A DNA stretch of 35,957 nucleotides, taken from Cyclobacteriaceae bacterium (lineage in GTDB: Bacteria; Bacteroidota; Bacteroidia; Cytophagales; Cyclobacteriaceae). How positions within the stretch are numbered: position 1 is the first letter of the stretch; each line of letters opens with the position of its first letter. Shown one piece after another: positions 9,046-17,883 of this stretch. The stretch lies in contig JANQEC010000412.1 in assembly GCA_028278585.1 (NCBI GenBank), forward strand, positions 1-35,957, in the 5' to 3' direction. Below the pieces are notes generated by a model, which saw only the letters and a list, made by a program, of their open reading frames with translations, was not told the DNA's origin and ran no database searches. Position numbers and translations under genes: made by a program.

Positions 9046-9735
9046 ATGCTTAAAACAGCTTTAAGATCCTCATTAATCCTGTTTATTTTTCATGCAAATG
9101 CGCAAACATCCACAGATACGCTGGTAAATGTTTCAGGAAAAATATTCAGTGCGAAGGATTCATCTGTTGTAACTGCAAACATCCTTTATGAAAAGCTCCC
9201 ATACTATGATGACATGGGTATGTTATCCTCAAATGGGGATGGTGCTTACTCGATGCCGCTTGTCAAAGGAAATACGTACAATATTTCAATAACAAAAACC
9301 GGATTCTTGAAATTTGATAAAGAAATTATCATTGTTGGCAACGGATCTTCTCTAGATCAAAATGAAGACTTTTATTTGCCTGTAGATGAGGTGGAATTAA
9401 TCAAACTAGAGAATCTGATCTTTCCATCAGGTAGAGCCACTATTTCCAGTGAATCGTATAATGAACTGGACCAACTTGCCACTTGGATGAATGATAACCC
9501 TGCTATTATTATACAATTAGAAGGACACACAGATTTTCGTGGTAACGCTTCGGCAAACATGCAATTGTCAGAGGCCAGGGTTGTAGCAGTTAAAGAATAC
9601 TTGGTTGATCAGAGAGTGAAAAAAGCAAGAATTCTTACAAAAGCTTTTGGAGGGACTCAACCACTTTCGAGAGAAGACACGTCCGAAGCTAAAGCACTCA
9701 ACAGAAGGGTTGAAGTACGAGTTCTTCGCCGCTAA
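9046..9735 (+). CDS. OmpA family protein with CarboxypepD_reg-like domain
   Basis: This 229-residue protein has a signal peptide (about 1-19, HANAQ), a carboxypeptidase-regulatory-like beta-sandwich (about 27-108) and a C-terminal OmpA/MotB peptidoglycan-binding domain (about 118-229). In the OmpA domain I see LEGHTDFRG, a helix with QLSEARVVAVKEYL and the terminal NRRVEVRV, which together bind diaminopimelate in the family. There is no beta-barrel, so it is probably periplasmic, linking peptidoglycan to an outer-membrane partner. The next gene starts 14 bases downstream and has the same C-terminal modules, so the two are likely co-transcribed and functionally related. Confidence 0.88.
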   Translation: MLKTALRSSLILFIFHANAQTSTDTLVNVSGKIFSAKDSSVVTANILYEKLPYYDDMGMLSSNGDGAYSMPLVKGNTYNISITKTGFLKFDKEIIIVGNGSSLDQNEDFYLPVDEVELIKLENLIFPSGRATISSESYNELDQLATWMNDNPAIIIQLEGHTDFRGNASANMQLSEARVVAVKEYLVDQRVKKARILTKAFGGTQPLSREDTSEAKALNRRVEVRVLRR

Positions 9736-9749
9736 TAACAAATTTAAAA

Positions 9750-11801
9750 ATGAAAAAAATAATACTAATACTCCTGAGCTTCGCATTCGCTGGTGCGCTT
9801 TATGCTCAGGAAACAATTGTCTGGGGATCTGAAGTAGTAGATGTCTCCACTGAATATTCTCCTTACGAGTATTCTGCCATTCAGGCATTGCACCGACCAA
9901 ATGTTCTGCCAAGAGGTGGAGAAAGTCCTAATGCCTGGCGCCCTAAGCGTACAGATAAAGAAGAGTTTATTGTTGTTGCTTTCACTGACCCGCTGAAGGC
10001 CAAACAAGTGGCAATTGCGGAATCCGAAAACCCAGGCGCTGTAAAAGAGGTTTACGCCTACGATACCGACTATAATGAGTACAAACTTTTTGATCTGACA
10101 CCGAGAAATTTACCGATTGAAGCAAGGCTACTTAATCTGTTTTTTGAAGAAACTTCTTACAGGATCCAGGCAATTAAGGTAGTGCTGGATGGAAAAATCA
10201 GCCCAGGATACAATTCAATAGATGCAATTGGTATTTCTGCTTCTAATATTCCGATTAATGTTTTGATTGAACTGGCTCCTGGCATTAACACGTCTATCGA
10301 GGCAGATAAACTCAGTGAAAATGTAAATAGTACATATCCTGAGCACAGCCCAATAATCTCACCAGATGGCAAGAAAATGTATTTTTCCAGGCAATACCAT
10401 CCTGATAATGTCGGTGGAGCAAATGACTCAGAAGATATCTGGGTTTCAGAATTGAACGAAGAAACAGGAGAGTGGTCTTTAGCCAAAAATGTTGGCCCGC
10501 CACTAAATACAAAAGGACCGAATTTCATAAGTTCAATTAGCATGGTGGGTGACAAAGAGGTTTTAATACTTGGAAACAGGTATGGAAAAGATGGCCGGAT
10601 GTTTACCGGAGTCTCTATGGCCACAAGAGAAGGCGATACGTTTTCAGACCCGGTTGATGTTGAAATTGAAGATGAATATAATTACTCTCCTAATGCTGAC
10701 TACTTTTTAGTTCCAGGAGGTGAAGCTATGTTGTTGTCTGCTGAAAGAGACGATTCATACGGAAAACGAGACCTTTACGTGAGCTACAAACAAAGAAATG
10801 GTAAATGGACTGTTCCTAAAAATCTTGGAAATACAATAAATACCACCGGTGAGGATGAGTCACCGTTTTTAGCCGCTGATCAAAAAACACTTTATTTCTC
10901 ATCTGATGGATATAATGGCTATGGTGGTTCAGACATTTACGTCACAACAAAACTAGACGACACCTGGACCAATTGGACTCCTCCTGAAAATATGGGCTCA
11001 AGTATCAATAAAGATGGCGATGATGAGTATTTCAGTATTCCAAATGGCGGACAACATTTGTATTTCACAAGGGGCGAAAAAGGTGAAGACACTGATATTT
11101 TCAGCTTCAAAGTTGAAGATCTTTTTATTGAAGAAACACCAATTATATCCTCCGTTCAACACTTAATCCCACGACCTGTTTTCGTCACGGTAAGAGGTCG
11201 TGTCATTAATGCCAAAACCAACGAGCCAGCAGAAAATGCCCGGGTTATTATTGAAAGACTTCCAGAAGGAGAAGACTTAAATAATGTGAAAGCACATCCC
11301 AAAACGGGGGTATTCAATTTCACTGTAGGCGGTGGATTCCGATATGCAACCGTTGCTGAAGCTGAAGGCTATATTTCGCAGGACGGGGATTTTGATTTTA
11401 GAGAATACACCGAATCAGATACAATCGAAAAGAACCTGCTTATTTTCCCAATTGAAAAAGGAGAAAAAATCGTGCTACGAAATATTTTCTTTGATTTTGA
11501 TAAATCTGTACTTAAAGAAGCCTCTTTCCCGGTGCTTCAAAGACTCATTGAGTATTTGAAAGACGATCAGATCAAAAGGATTGAAATTTCCGGGCACACG
11601 GATTCAGTAGGTCGTGACGAATATAATAAAGCCCTTTCCGGAAGAAGAGCTCAATCAGTCATCAACTACTTTATTCAAAATGGTATTTCAAAAGATCGAC
11701 TTGAACTAAGTGCACAGGGAGAAAGTCAGCCATTAGTTTCAAATGATACTCCGGAAAACAGAGCTCAAAACAGACGAGTGGAATTCAAAATCCTGGAATA
11801 A
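9750..11801 (+). CDS. PD40 beta-propeller, CarboxypepD_reg and OmpA domain protein
   Basis: The 683-residue protein has a signal peptide (about 1-19, LYAQ), an unassigned N-terminal region (about 20-190), PD40/TolB-like propeller repeats (about 195-470, for example HSPIISPDGKKMYFSR, DESPFLAADQKTLYFSSDG and SIPNGGQHLYFTRG), a CarboxypepD_reg domain (about 490-565) and a C-terminal OmpA domain (about 575-683) with FFDFDKSVL, SGHTDSVG and NRRVEFKI. The order propeller, CarboxypepD_reg, OmpA is that of PorE of the type IX secretion system, but the N-terminal TPR region of PorE is not evident. It should therefore be called only PorE-like. It probably sits in the periplasm on the outer membrane side, bound to peptidoglycan. 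A strong terminator follows. Confidence 0.88.
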   Translation: MKKIILILLSFAFAGALYAQETIVWGSEVVDVSTEYSPYEYSAIQALHRPNVLPRGGESPNAWRPKRTDKEEFIVVAFTDPLKAKQVAIAESENPGAVKEVYAYDTDYNEYKLFDLTPRNLPIEARLLNLFFEETSYRIQAIKVVLDGKISPGYNSIDAIGISASNIPINVLIELAPGINTSIEADKLSENVNSTYPEHSPIISPDGKKMYFSRQYHPDNVGGANDSEDIWVSELNEETGEWSLAKNVGPPLNTKGPNFISSISMVGDKEVLILGNRYGKDGRMFTGVSMATREGDTFSDPVDVEIEDEYNYSPNADYFLVPGGEAMLLSAERDDSYGKRDLYVSYKQRNGKWTVPKNLGNTINTTGEDESPFLAADQKTLYFSSDGYNGYGGSDIYVTTKLDDTWTNWTPPENMGSSINKDGDDEYFSIPNGGQHLYFTRGEKGEDTDIFSFKVEDLFIEETPIISSVQHLIPRPVFVTVRGRVINAKTNEPAENARVIIERLPEGEDLNNVKAHPKTGVFNFTVGGGFRYATVAEAEGYISQDGDFDFREYTESDTIEKNLLIFPIEKGEKIVLRNIFFDFDKSVLKEASFPVLQRLIEYLKDDQIKRIEISGHTDSVGRDEYNKALSGRRAQSVINYFIQNGISKDRLELSAQGESQPLVSNDTPENRAQNRRVEFKILE

Positions 11802-11824
11802 GTTCTTAAATAGAAAAGAATTGG

Positions 11825-11860
11825 AAAGTCAGCTTTATTTAAGGCTGACTTTTTACTTTT
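11825..11860 (+). terminator. Rho-independent terminator after the OmpA pair
   Basis: A 12-base-pair stem pairs 11825-11836 with 11841-11852. It contains AAAGTCAGC against GCTGACTTT, then one G-T wobble and two A-T pairs. The loop is ATTT, and the hairpin is followed by a T-rich tract (TTACTTTT). It ends the OmpA transcript just before the aldehyde dehydrogenase gene. Confidence 0.8.
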
Positions 11861-11865
11861 ATATA

Positions 11866-13266
11866 ATGGACACGTTGGCACAATCCCGGATTCGCGAGCT
11901 TTTTGAAAGCTGCAAAAGAAAATCTCTTGAACTTCGAACATCGACATTAGCACACCGAAAAGCTAACCTTAGAAAACTTGAAACCTGGATCCTCAACAAT
12001 CGGGCAGAAATTCACATGGCGGTCTATCGGGATTTGCAGAAGCCAACCCAGGAGACGGATGTAACTGAAATCTTTGTAGTCTTATCTGAAATCCGGAAAG
12101 CACGTAAGAACCTAAGGAGTTGGATGATGCCGGAGAGGGTTGGAAGTAGTATCGTTTTTATCGGTACTAAGGCCGAAAGCTGTCCTGAGCCTAAGGGGGC
12201 CTGCCTTATCATATCTCCATGGAATTATCCTTTTCAGCTCGCAATAGCACCGTTAGTTTCTGCCTTGGCAGCCGGTAACTCTGTTATTACTAAACCATCC
12301 GAATTTTCAGAAAACACCTCGAATCTCATTAAAAAGATGTGTGATGAATTGTTCGAAAGTGATGAAGTTGGCGTTGTGCTGGGAGCTGTTGATGAATCAA
12401 AAGAGTTGCTCTCATTACCGTTTGATCATATCTTTTTTACAGGAAGTCCAACAGTAGGCAAAATCGTGATGGAGGCCGCAGCAAAGAACCTGGCATCAGT
12501 CACTCTAGAACTTGGCGGGAAGTCTCCAACCATCGTGGATGAAACTGCTAACATTAAAGATGCTGCAACAAAAATTTCCTGGGGAAAATGGCTAAATGCA
12601 GGACAGGTATGTATCGCTCCAGATTATTTATTGGTTCATGAAAAGGTGAAACAAGAGTTGATTGAAGAATTGGTAGTTCAGTCCACAAAACTTTATGGGA
12701 ATGAAGAGACCTATGCTGCCATAATTAGCAGAGAACATCACAACAGAATAAATGATCTGATGGCTGACGCCATTGAAAAAGGCGCCGATCTGGAATTTGG
12801 TGGAAAATCTGATAGAGCCAACCTTCGATTTACGCCGACATTACTTAGCAACGTGTCATCTGTCACCAGAGTGATGGAAGAGGAGATTTTCGGGCCCATT
12901 TTGCCTTTAATTTCTTACCAGACACTTGATGAGGCAATTGATATTATAAACAGTAAAGAGAAAGCACTTGCACTTTACATTTTTTCAAAAAGCAAACGCA
13001 ACATCAAGAAGGTAAAAAAAGAAACCTCTTCAGGAATGATGGCCATCAACGACACAGTTATTCAATTCGGACATCCTGACCTTCCCATTGGGGGTGTCAA
13101 TAATAGTGGGATTGGTAAAGCTCATGGATATCATGGCTTTATCGCATTCAGTAATCAAAAAGCGGTTCTCACACAAAGAATTGGATTGACCATGGCCAAA
13201 ACGATTTATCCTCCCTTTGGTAAGCTTAAAAATTTTATAATTAACAGTATGATCAAGTATTTTTGA
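11866..13266 (+). CDS. NAD(P)-dependent aldehyde dehydrogenase, ALDH3-like
   Basis: The enzyme oxidises aldehydes, probably medium or long-chain or aromatic, to carboxylic acids. With the ATG at 11866 it has 466 residues, the usual size of ALDH3 proteins. The catalytic set is complete: N120 in SPWNYPFQ, the cofactor-loop FFTGSPTVGK (about 190-199), the general base E215 in LELGGKSP and the nucleophile C249 in GQVCIAPDY. The C-terminal PIGGVNNSGIG is also typical. The frame stays open upstream to 11743, but starting there would overlap the OmpA gene and the terminator at 11825, so 11866 is preferred. It is probably cytoplasmic or membrane-associated through its C-terminus. The neighbours do not reveal its substrate. 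Confidence 0.92.
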   Translation: MDTLAQSRIRELFESCKRKSLELRTSTLAHRKANLRKLETWILNNRAEIHMAVYRDLQKPTQETDVTEIFVVLSEIRKARKNLRSWMMPERVGSSIVFIGTKAESCPEPKGACLIISPWNYPFQLAIAPLVSALAAGNSVITKPSEFSENTSNLIKKMCDELFESDEVGVVLGAVDESKELLSLPFDHIFFTGSPTVGKIVMEAAAKNLASVTLELGGKSPTIVDETANIKDAATKISWGKWLNAGQVCIAPDYLLVHEKVKQELIEELVVQSTKLYGNEETYAAIISREHHNRINDLMADAIEKGADLEFGGKSDRANLRFTPTLLSNVSSVTRVMEEEIFGPILPLISYQTLDEAIDIINSKEKALALYIFSKSKRNIKKVKKETSSGMMAINDTVIQFGHPDLPIGGVNNSGIGKAHGYHGFIAFSNQKAVLTQRIGLTMAKTIYPPFGKLKNFIINSMIKYF

Positions 13267-13288
13267 CGCCTGTTAATCCTTTGTAGCA

Positions 13289-13702
13289 ATGAAAAAAAAT
13301 CTTCTTTTTTTCGTCATCACTCTTGTTGTTTCCTGTACTGGTACTCCTGAAAAGCCCAGGCCAGATGATTGGCAGGGGAACTGGAGGGCAGTTTGGGAAA
13401 CACCACCCGAATCCTATCCCGGAATGGAGAACGTGGAATTCTCTATGACCGGGAATTTCATGTTCAGTGAGGATAGTCTGACCGTACAGGCCAATGGTTT
13501 TGATGGATGTATTTTTCATTCAGATACACTCACACATACCCAATCCTGGTATATTGTAAAAAGCATTGAAAGTGAAGACTCGCTTCTTGTCTCTTACAAT
13601 GATCCTGATCAAGTCGGACTGACTTACAAAGTCAATTCAAAATCTGAGGATAAAATAGTATTACAAATGCTAGACGACATTTTTATAACACTTACCAAAT
13701 AG
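13289..13702 (+). CDS. Small predicted lipoprotein, function unknown
   Basis: I do not recognise a family. The 137-residue product begins with a short type II signal peptide and a lipobox-like LVVSC, so Cys16 is the likely lipidated residue. The mature part is rich in Trp, Asp and beta-strand-like segments (WQGNWRAVWETPPESYPGMENV), as in small lipocalin-like or META-like lipoproteins, but no motif decides this. The gene starts 22 bases after the aldehyde dehydrogenase stop and may be co-transcribed with it. Location at the membrane is well supported; function is not. Confidence 0.75.
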   Translation: MKKNLLFFVITLVVSCTGTPEKPRPDDWQGNWRAVWETPPESYPGMENVEFSMTGNFMFSEDSLTVQANGFDGCIFHSDTLTHTQSWYIVKSIESEDSLLVSYNDPDQVGLTYKVNSKSEDKIVLQMLDDIFITLTK

Positions 13703-13775
13703 ACCTCAATAAAATTCGTTCTTCCTCTACTAGTTAGCTGCCATTCTAAGTAACTTGGTATTAAATTCTTCAGCC

Positions 13776-16502
13776 ATGAAAAAAGTACTGATCATTCTAG
13801 GAATCCTTTTTGGGTTACTATTAATCGCTATCGTCACCGCACCAATTATTTTCAAAGATGATATCCAACAAGCCATCGATCAGGCAATGGACGACAACCT
13901 GAATGCGGAGGTGTTTTATGATCCCGATCAGTTCAGCCTATCTCTAATCAGCAATTTTCCTGACTTCACAGTCGGCCTGGGAGATTTTGGAATTGTTGGA
14001 ATTGAAGAATTTGAGGAGGACACACTTGTCTCTATAAGCAGATTCCAAATTACAATAGATGTAATGTCCGCCATTTCAGGAGATCAAATAAAAATAAAAG
14101 AGGTTTTGTTGGATGAACCAAAGATTGAAATACTGGTAATGGAAAGTGGATTGGCTAACTACGACATAGCCAAAGAGAGCAGCTCAGAAGAAGAACCTGA
14201 AGCAACTGGAGAGCCAGAAGTAGCTGAAGATGGATCTACAGGAGACATAAGTATCGGAGTGGAGAAATGGACAATCACGAATGGTCAGCTTATTTACCTG
14301 GATCAATCCATGAACGTAGTTGCCACCATTCTTGGCTTAAACCATGAAGGATCGGGTGATTTTACATTGGAGGTGTTTGACATGCGAACCACCACCTCAA
14401 TTGCCGGGGTTTTCTTTTCATTTGAAGGAGAAGAATACCTCGCCAACAAGAGATTCGAGGCAGATGTGAATCTTAATATGGATCTGGGACAGATGAAATT
14501 TACTTTCCTGGAAAACAGAATAGCCCTGAATGATTTTGCTGTAGTTGCTGATGGTTTTGTCAGCATGCCATCAGATGATATTGAGATGGACATAACTTTT
14601 GGTGGAAGTGACATTGATCTTAAGAGTATTTTGTCCTTGATCCCAGGTGCCTACCAGGAATACCTTGATGGGATCACTGCTTCAGGAACCATTGGATTTG
14701 ATGGGTTAGTGAAAGGAACATTCAATGAAACATCGATGCCTGCAATTGCTGCCAGCTTATCTATTGAAAATGGGGGGATCACTTATGCAGAGTATCCCAT
14801 TCCTATCGAAGATATAGATATCCTGACCAGTTTCTCCTACCCTTCGGCCAATCTTAGTCAAACCAGTTTCAACATTGATAAATTCCACATGCTGGTAGAT
14901 GGTGAGGAGTTCTCATCCTACCTAAAGTTCAAAAACCTGGAAGACTTCAATTGGGATTTCGGATTTGATGGCAATGCAGACCTGGAAAAAATCACAAAGA
15001 TTGTTCCATTAGAGGGAATGGAGTTAAAAGGGAAGATAAATGCCAAGCTCAACACCGCAGGCAAAATGTCAGATGTGGAGGCTGAACGATTCGATCAACT
15101 TCCAACTTCGGGAAGTATGAGTATTGCCAATTTCTCATTCACAAGTGAGGACTTACCACAAGGTTTTAGCATTCGATCTGCTCAACTCGGTTTTAATCCA
15201 TCGGAAATCAATCTGTCTGAGTTTGATGCCAAACTAGGAAATTCAGATTTAAGTCTGAACGGAAAAGTGACTAACTATTTGGCTTTTGCATTGAGTGAGA
15301 ATGAAACGATTGTTGGCAATCTAAACTTCAATTCACAATTACTGGATTTAAATGAATGGATACCTGAAGAAGAGACAGAAGTGGTTGAGGATACAACAGA
15401 ATATGAGCCGCTTGAAGTGGTTAAAATCCCAGAAACCATAGATTTTACACTCCAATCCAACATTAATAAAATAGCAGTATCAAATCTGTCTCTTGATAAT
15501 TTCAAAGGACGGGTTTTGGTTAAAGATGGAGCAATCGTCCTGGAAGAGAATAGCTTCAATATGCTGGACGGAACTTTTGAGCTTACGGGATCATACCAAA
15601 CAAAAGACCTTGATAAGCCAAAATATGACTTCAAATTCGATATCAAAGAGCTTTCCATCGCCAGCGCTTTTGGTTCATTTGAAACAATAAAGCAATATGT
15701 ACCCATTGCTGAACAAGTAACTGGAAATTTTTCAACCAGCTTTTCTGTTGATGGAACACTTGGAGAGGATATGATGCCTTTGATGGATGAGATGAATCTA
15801 TCCGGCTTGGTAAATATTGCTGAAGCCGCATTGGAAAGAGGAAATTTCATGAATAAGCTTTCTGCGATTGCTAGTCTAAAAGGCGGTTCTTCCGGAGGTG
15901 AACAAAAAAAGATCACATTGAAAGATGTTTTGGTTTCAACAGCAATCAGAAATGGTCGTTTTTTCGTAGAGCCGTTCGATCTAAATGTGAATGGCCAAAA
16001 AGCAACCCTGGGAGGTAGCAATAGTTTGGATGGCGAGTTGGATTATGCCATGCTTCTAAAGGACATCCCTACCGGAGCTATCGGAAGCGCATTGAATAGT
16101 GCTCTCAGTTCATTAACAGGTGGCAACAACTTGGTCTCCGATAAAATAGACTTGAACTTAGGCATTGTTGGAACGACAGATGATCCTAAAATCAATCTAT
16201 TAAGCTCAAGTCCTTCTTCAAGTGGTGGTTCACAGGGAATAAAAGCTGCATTTCAAGAGCAGGTGAATTCCAAGGTTGAGGAAGAAAAAGCCAAAGCAGA
16301 GGCAGAACTTGCCCGTAAAAAGGCTGAAGCTAAAGCTAAAGCAAAAGCTGCCGCTGATTCTGCCAAGGCTGCTTTGGAGGCACAGAAAAAAGCCGCAGCG
16401 GATGCGGCAAAGAAGAAACTTGAAGAAGAAAAGAAAAAAGCAGAGGAAGCGGCTAAAAAGAAACTGAAAAGTTTATTCAAAAAGAAGGGTGGTGGGATTT
16501 AG
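13776..16502 (+). CDS. AsmA-like protein with Lys/Ala-rich coiled-coil tail
   Basis: The 908-residue protein has an N-terminal membrane anchor (about 4-25), then a long beta-rich periplasmic region typical of the AsmA superfamily (including YhdP/TamB-like proteins), with repeated amphipathic strands and the AsmA-type ending about 745-800 (GRFFVEPFDLNVNGQKATLGGS, then an LDYAM segment). Members span the periplasm and help lipid transport to, or homeostasis of, the outer membrane. A Pro/Glu/Ser linker lies near 135-160. The last 75 residues are a highly charged Lys/Ala/Glu coiled coil ending KSLFKKKGGGI, reminiscent of the TolA stalk. I start at the ATG at 13776; an in-frame TTG at 13755 would only add residues before the hydrophobic segment. 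The gene stands alone, facing rodA. Confidence 0.85.
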   Translation: MKKVLIILGILFGLLLIAIVTAPIIFKDDIQQAIDQAMDDNLNAEVFYDPDQFSLSLISNFPDFTVGLGDFGIVGIEEFEEDTLVSISRFQITIDVMSAISGDQIKIKEVLLDEPKIEILVMESGLANYDIAKESSSEEEPEATGEPEVAEDGSTGDISIGVEKWTITNGQLIYLDQSMNVVATILGLNHEGSGDFTLEVFDMRTTTSIAGVFFSFEGEEYLANKRFEADVNLNMDLGQMKFTFLENRIALNDFAVVADGFVSMPSDDIEMDITFGGSDIDLKSILSLIPGAYQEYLDGITASGTIGFDGLVKGTFNETSMPAIAASLSIENGGITYAEYPIPIEDIDILTSFSYPSANLSQTSFNIDKFHMLVDGEEFSSYLKFKNLEDFNWDFGFDGNADLEKITKIVPLEGMELKGKINAKLNTAGKMSDVEAERFDQLPTSGSMSIANFSFTSEDLPQGFSIRSAQLGFNPSEINLSEFDAKLGNSDLSLNGKVTNYLAFALSENETIVGNLNFNSQLLDLNEWIPEEETEVVEDTTEYEPLEVVKIPETIDFTLQSNINKIAVSNLSLDNFKGRVLVKDGAIVLEENSFNMLDGTFELTGSYQTKDLDKPKYDFKFDIKELSIASAFGSFETIKQYVPIAEQVTGNFSTSFSVDGTLGEDMMPLMDEMNLSGLVNIAEAALERGNFMNKLSAIASLKGGSSGGEQKKITLKDVLVSTAIRNGRFFVEPFDLNVNGQKATLGGSNSLDGELDYAMLLKDIPTGAIGSALNSALSSLTGGNNLVSDKIDLNLGIVGTTDDPKINLLSSSPSSSGGSQGIKAAFQEQVNSKVEEEKAKAEAELARKKAEAKAKAKAAADSAKAALEAQKKAAADAAKKKLEEEKKKAEEAAKKKLKSLFKKKGGGI

Positions 16503-16614
16503 TAGGAGAGTTGATTAGTTGAATTAGTGGGTTAGTTAATTAGTGGTTGTATATTTTTTCAACCTTGATCCAATTACCATTCAACCAATAAACTAGCTTC
16601 ACCAATCAACTAAC
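16503..16614. repeat. Intergenic imperfect inverted repeat with strong strand bias, between convergent genes
   Basis: The left half (16504-16550) has no C on the plus strand and is built from GTTGATTAG, GTTAGTTAATTAG-like words. The right half (16559-16614, running into the rodA stop) is almost free of G and contains the complementary words (CCAATCAACTAACC). GTTAGTTAATTAGTG on the left pairs with the right half with two transitions, and GGTTG at 16545 can pair with CAACC at 16560 across a T-rich loop. It could form a large imperfect hairpin and end transcription of the AsmA-like gene, of rodA, or of both. Confidence 0.5.
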
Positions 16615-17883
16615 CTACCACCGCTGAAGCACCTGCATTCGATGTGCGTCGAGCTTCAAGAAAATAAACAATAGAAGGGTAAACGCCCATAGAGAAGATC
16701 CTCCGTAACTAAAAAATGGCAGAGGAATACCAATTACAGGGAAAAGCCCTATAGTCATTGCAATGTTCACTGCAAAATGGAAGAACAGAATCGAAACGAC
16801 CCCAAAACCATAAATTCTGGAAAACACTGATTTTTGCCGTTCAGCGAGCATCACCAACCTCAATAAGAGTGTAGTAAAAAGGGCGATCAAAAATATACTT
16901 CCGATCCAGCCATGCTCTTCCCCGATAGTACAAAAAATAAAATCAGTTGTTTGTTCAGGAACAAAATCAAACTTGGTCTGAGTGCCCTGGAGAAACCCTT
17001 TCCCTGTTAATCCTCCGGAACCAATGGCAATTTTAGATTGTGTTACGTTCCATCCGGCTCCGAGGGGATCTATGTTGGGATTAATAAGGGACATAATTCT
17101 TCGCTGTTGATGCGGCTTTAAAACATCTGTCAAAACAAAGTCTACACTTCGAATGGATCCAATTATTATAACGCCAATCACGAATACCCATCCCAGCCGT
17201 CTTGGCCGTTTGGCATTGAGGCCGAGGCCGAGCAAAATTGCAACCGAAACAATCACCAAAAGTACGGTTTGACTTACCATTAAAGTCAGCAAGAAAATCA
17301 AGATGATACCTATTGCAACAATCGGGAGCATAGGGGGTAATCCTTCTCTAAACATAGGAATAAACAATGCGGCAAAAACCATTGCCGTTCCGGTATCCCC
17401 CTGAAGAACTGTCAAACTCATTGGCAAAAGCACAATTACAAAACTGATTCCAAGGGTTTTTAAGTTGGTTAATTTTTTTGTTGCATGCCCTAAATATTTA
17501 GCCAGTGCCAAAGACGTAGCAAACTTTGCAAACTCAGAAGGCTGTAGCCCAAAGCCGCCGAAACCAAACCAGGAACGAGAACCAGCAACTTCTTTCCCTG
17601 CTATTAAAACGAACAAGAGAAGGGCTAGTACAACCCCGTATACGATGAATGCAAACGAGTCAAAAAATCTGAAATCAAAAAAGAAAACTCCCCAGGCAAG
17701 TAAAATGGAAGTTGCAATCCAAATCATTTGCTTTCCAGAACTTGTTCCAAAATCAAAAAGGCTTTGATTTTGTTCCGGGTCGTATTCTGCTGCATAAATA
17801 TTCAGCCACCCTAACAGCACGAGGGAAGAAAAGAGCAACACAGTTACCCAATCAATTTTCTGCGATAGTGGGTCTTGGCGCAT
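16615..17883 (-). CDS. rodA: Rod-shape protein RodA, peptidoglycan glycosyltransferase (SEDS family)
   Basis: RodA polymerises glycan strands from lipid II in the inner membrane during side-wall growth, together with PBP2. The 422-residue protein has about ten membrane helices and the SEDS signatures GSRSWFGFGGFGLQPSEFAKF (about 103), GDTGTAMVF and GKGFLQGTQ followed by VPEQTTDFIF and IGEEHGWIGS. The Asp in TTDFIF is the conserved catalytic SEDS aspartate. The C-terminal PFFSYGGSS is also typical. It is the last gene of the mre operon, and its 5' end overlaps the mrdA 3' end by 32 bases, which supports coupled expression with its partner. Confidence 0.95.
   Translation of the reverse strand: MRQDPLSQKIDWVTVLLFSSLVLLGWLNIYAAEYDPEQNQSLFDFGTSSGKQMIWIATSILLAWGVFFFDFRFFDSFAFIVYGVVLALLLFVLIAGKEVAGSRSWFGFGGFGLQPSEFAKFATSLALAKYLGHATKKLTNLKTLGISFVIVLLPMSLTVLQGDTGTAMVFAALFIPMFREGLPPMLPIVAIGIILIFLLTLMVSQTVLLVIVSVAILLGLGLNAKRPRRLGWVFVIGVIIIGSIRSVDFVLTDVLKPHQQRRIMSLINPNIDPLGAGWNVTQSKIAIGSGGLTGKGFLQGTQTKFDFVPEQTTDFIFCTIGEEHGWIGSIFLIALFTTLLLRLVMLAERQKSVFSRIYGFGVVSILFFHFAVNIAMTIGLFPVIGIPLPFFSYGGSSLWAFTLLLFIFLKLDAHRMQVLQRW

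Noticed and set aside
11743..11865. Longer start for the aldehyde dehydrogenase
   Set aside because: Would overlap the OmpA gene end and run through a clear terminator at 11825-11860; the ATG at 11866 gives the family length.
15275..16021. 248-residue minus-strand ORF inside the AsmA-like gene
   Set aside because: Ser/Phe/Lys-rich antisense frame without motifs, caused by codon bias of the real gene.
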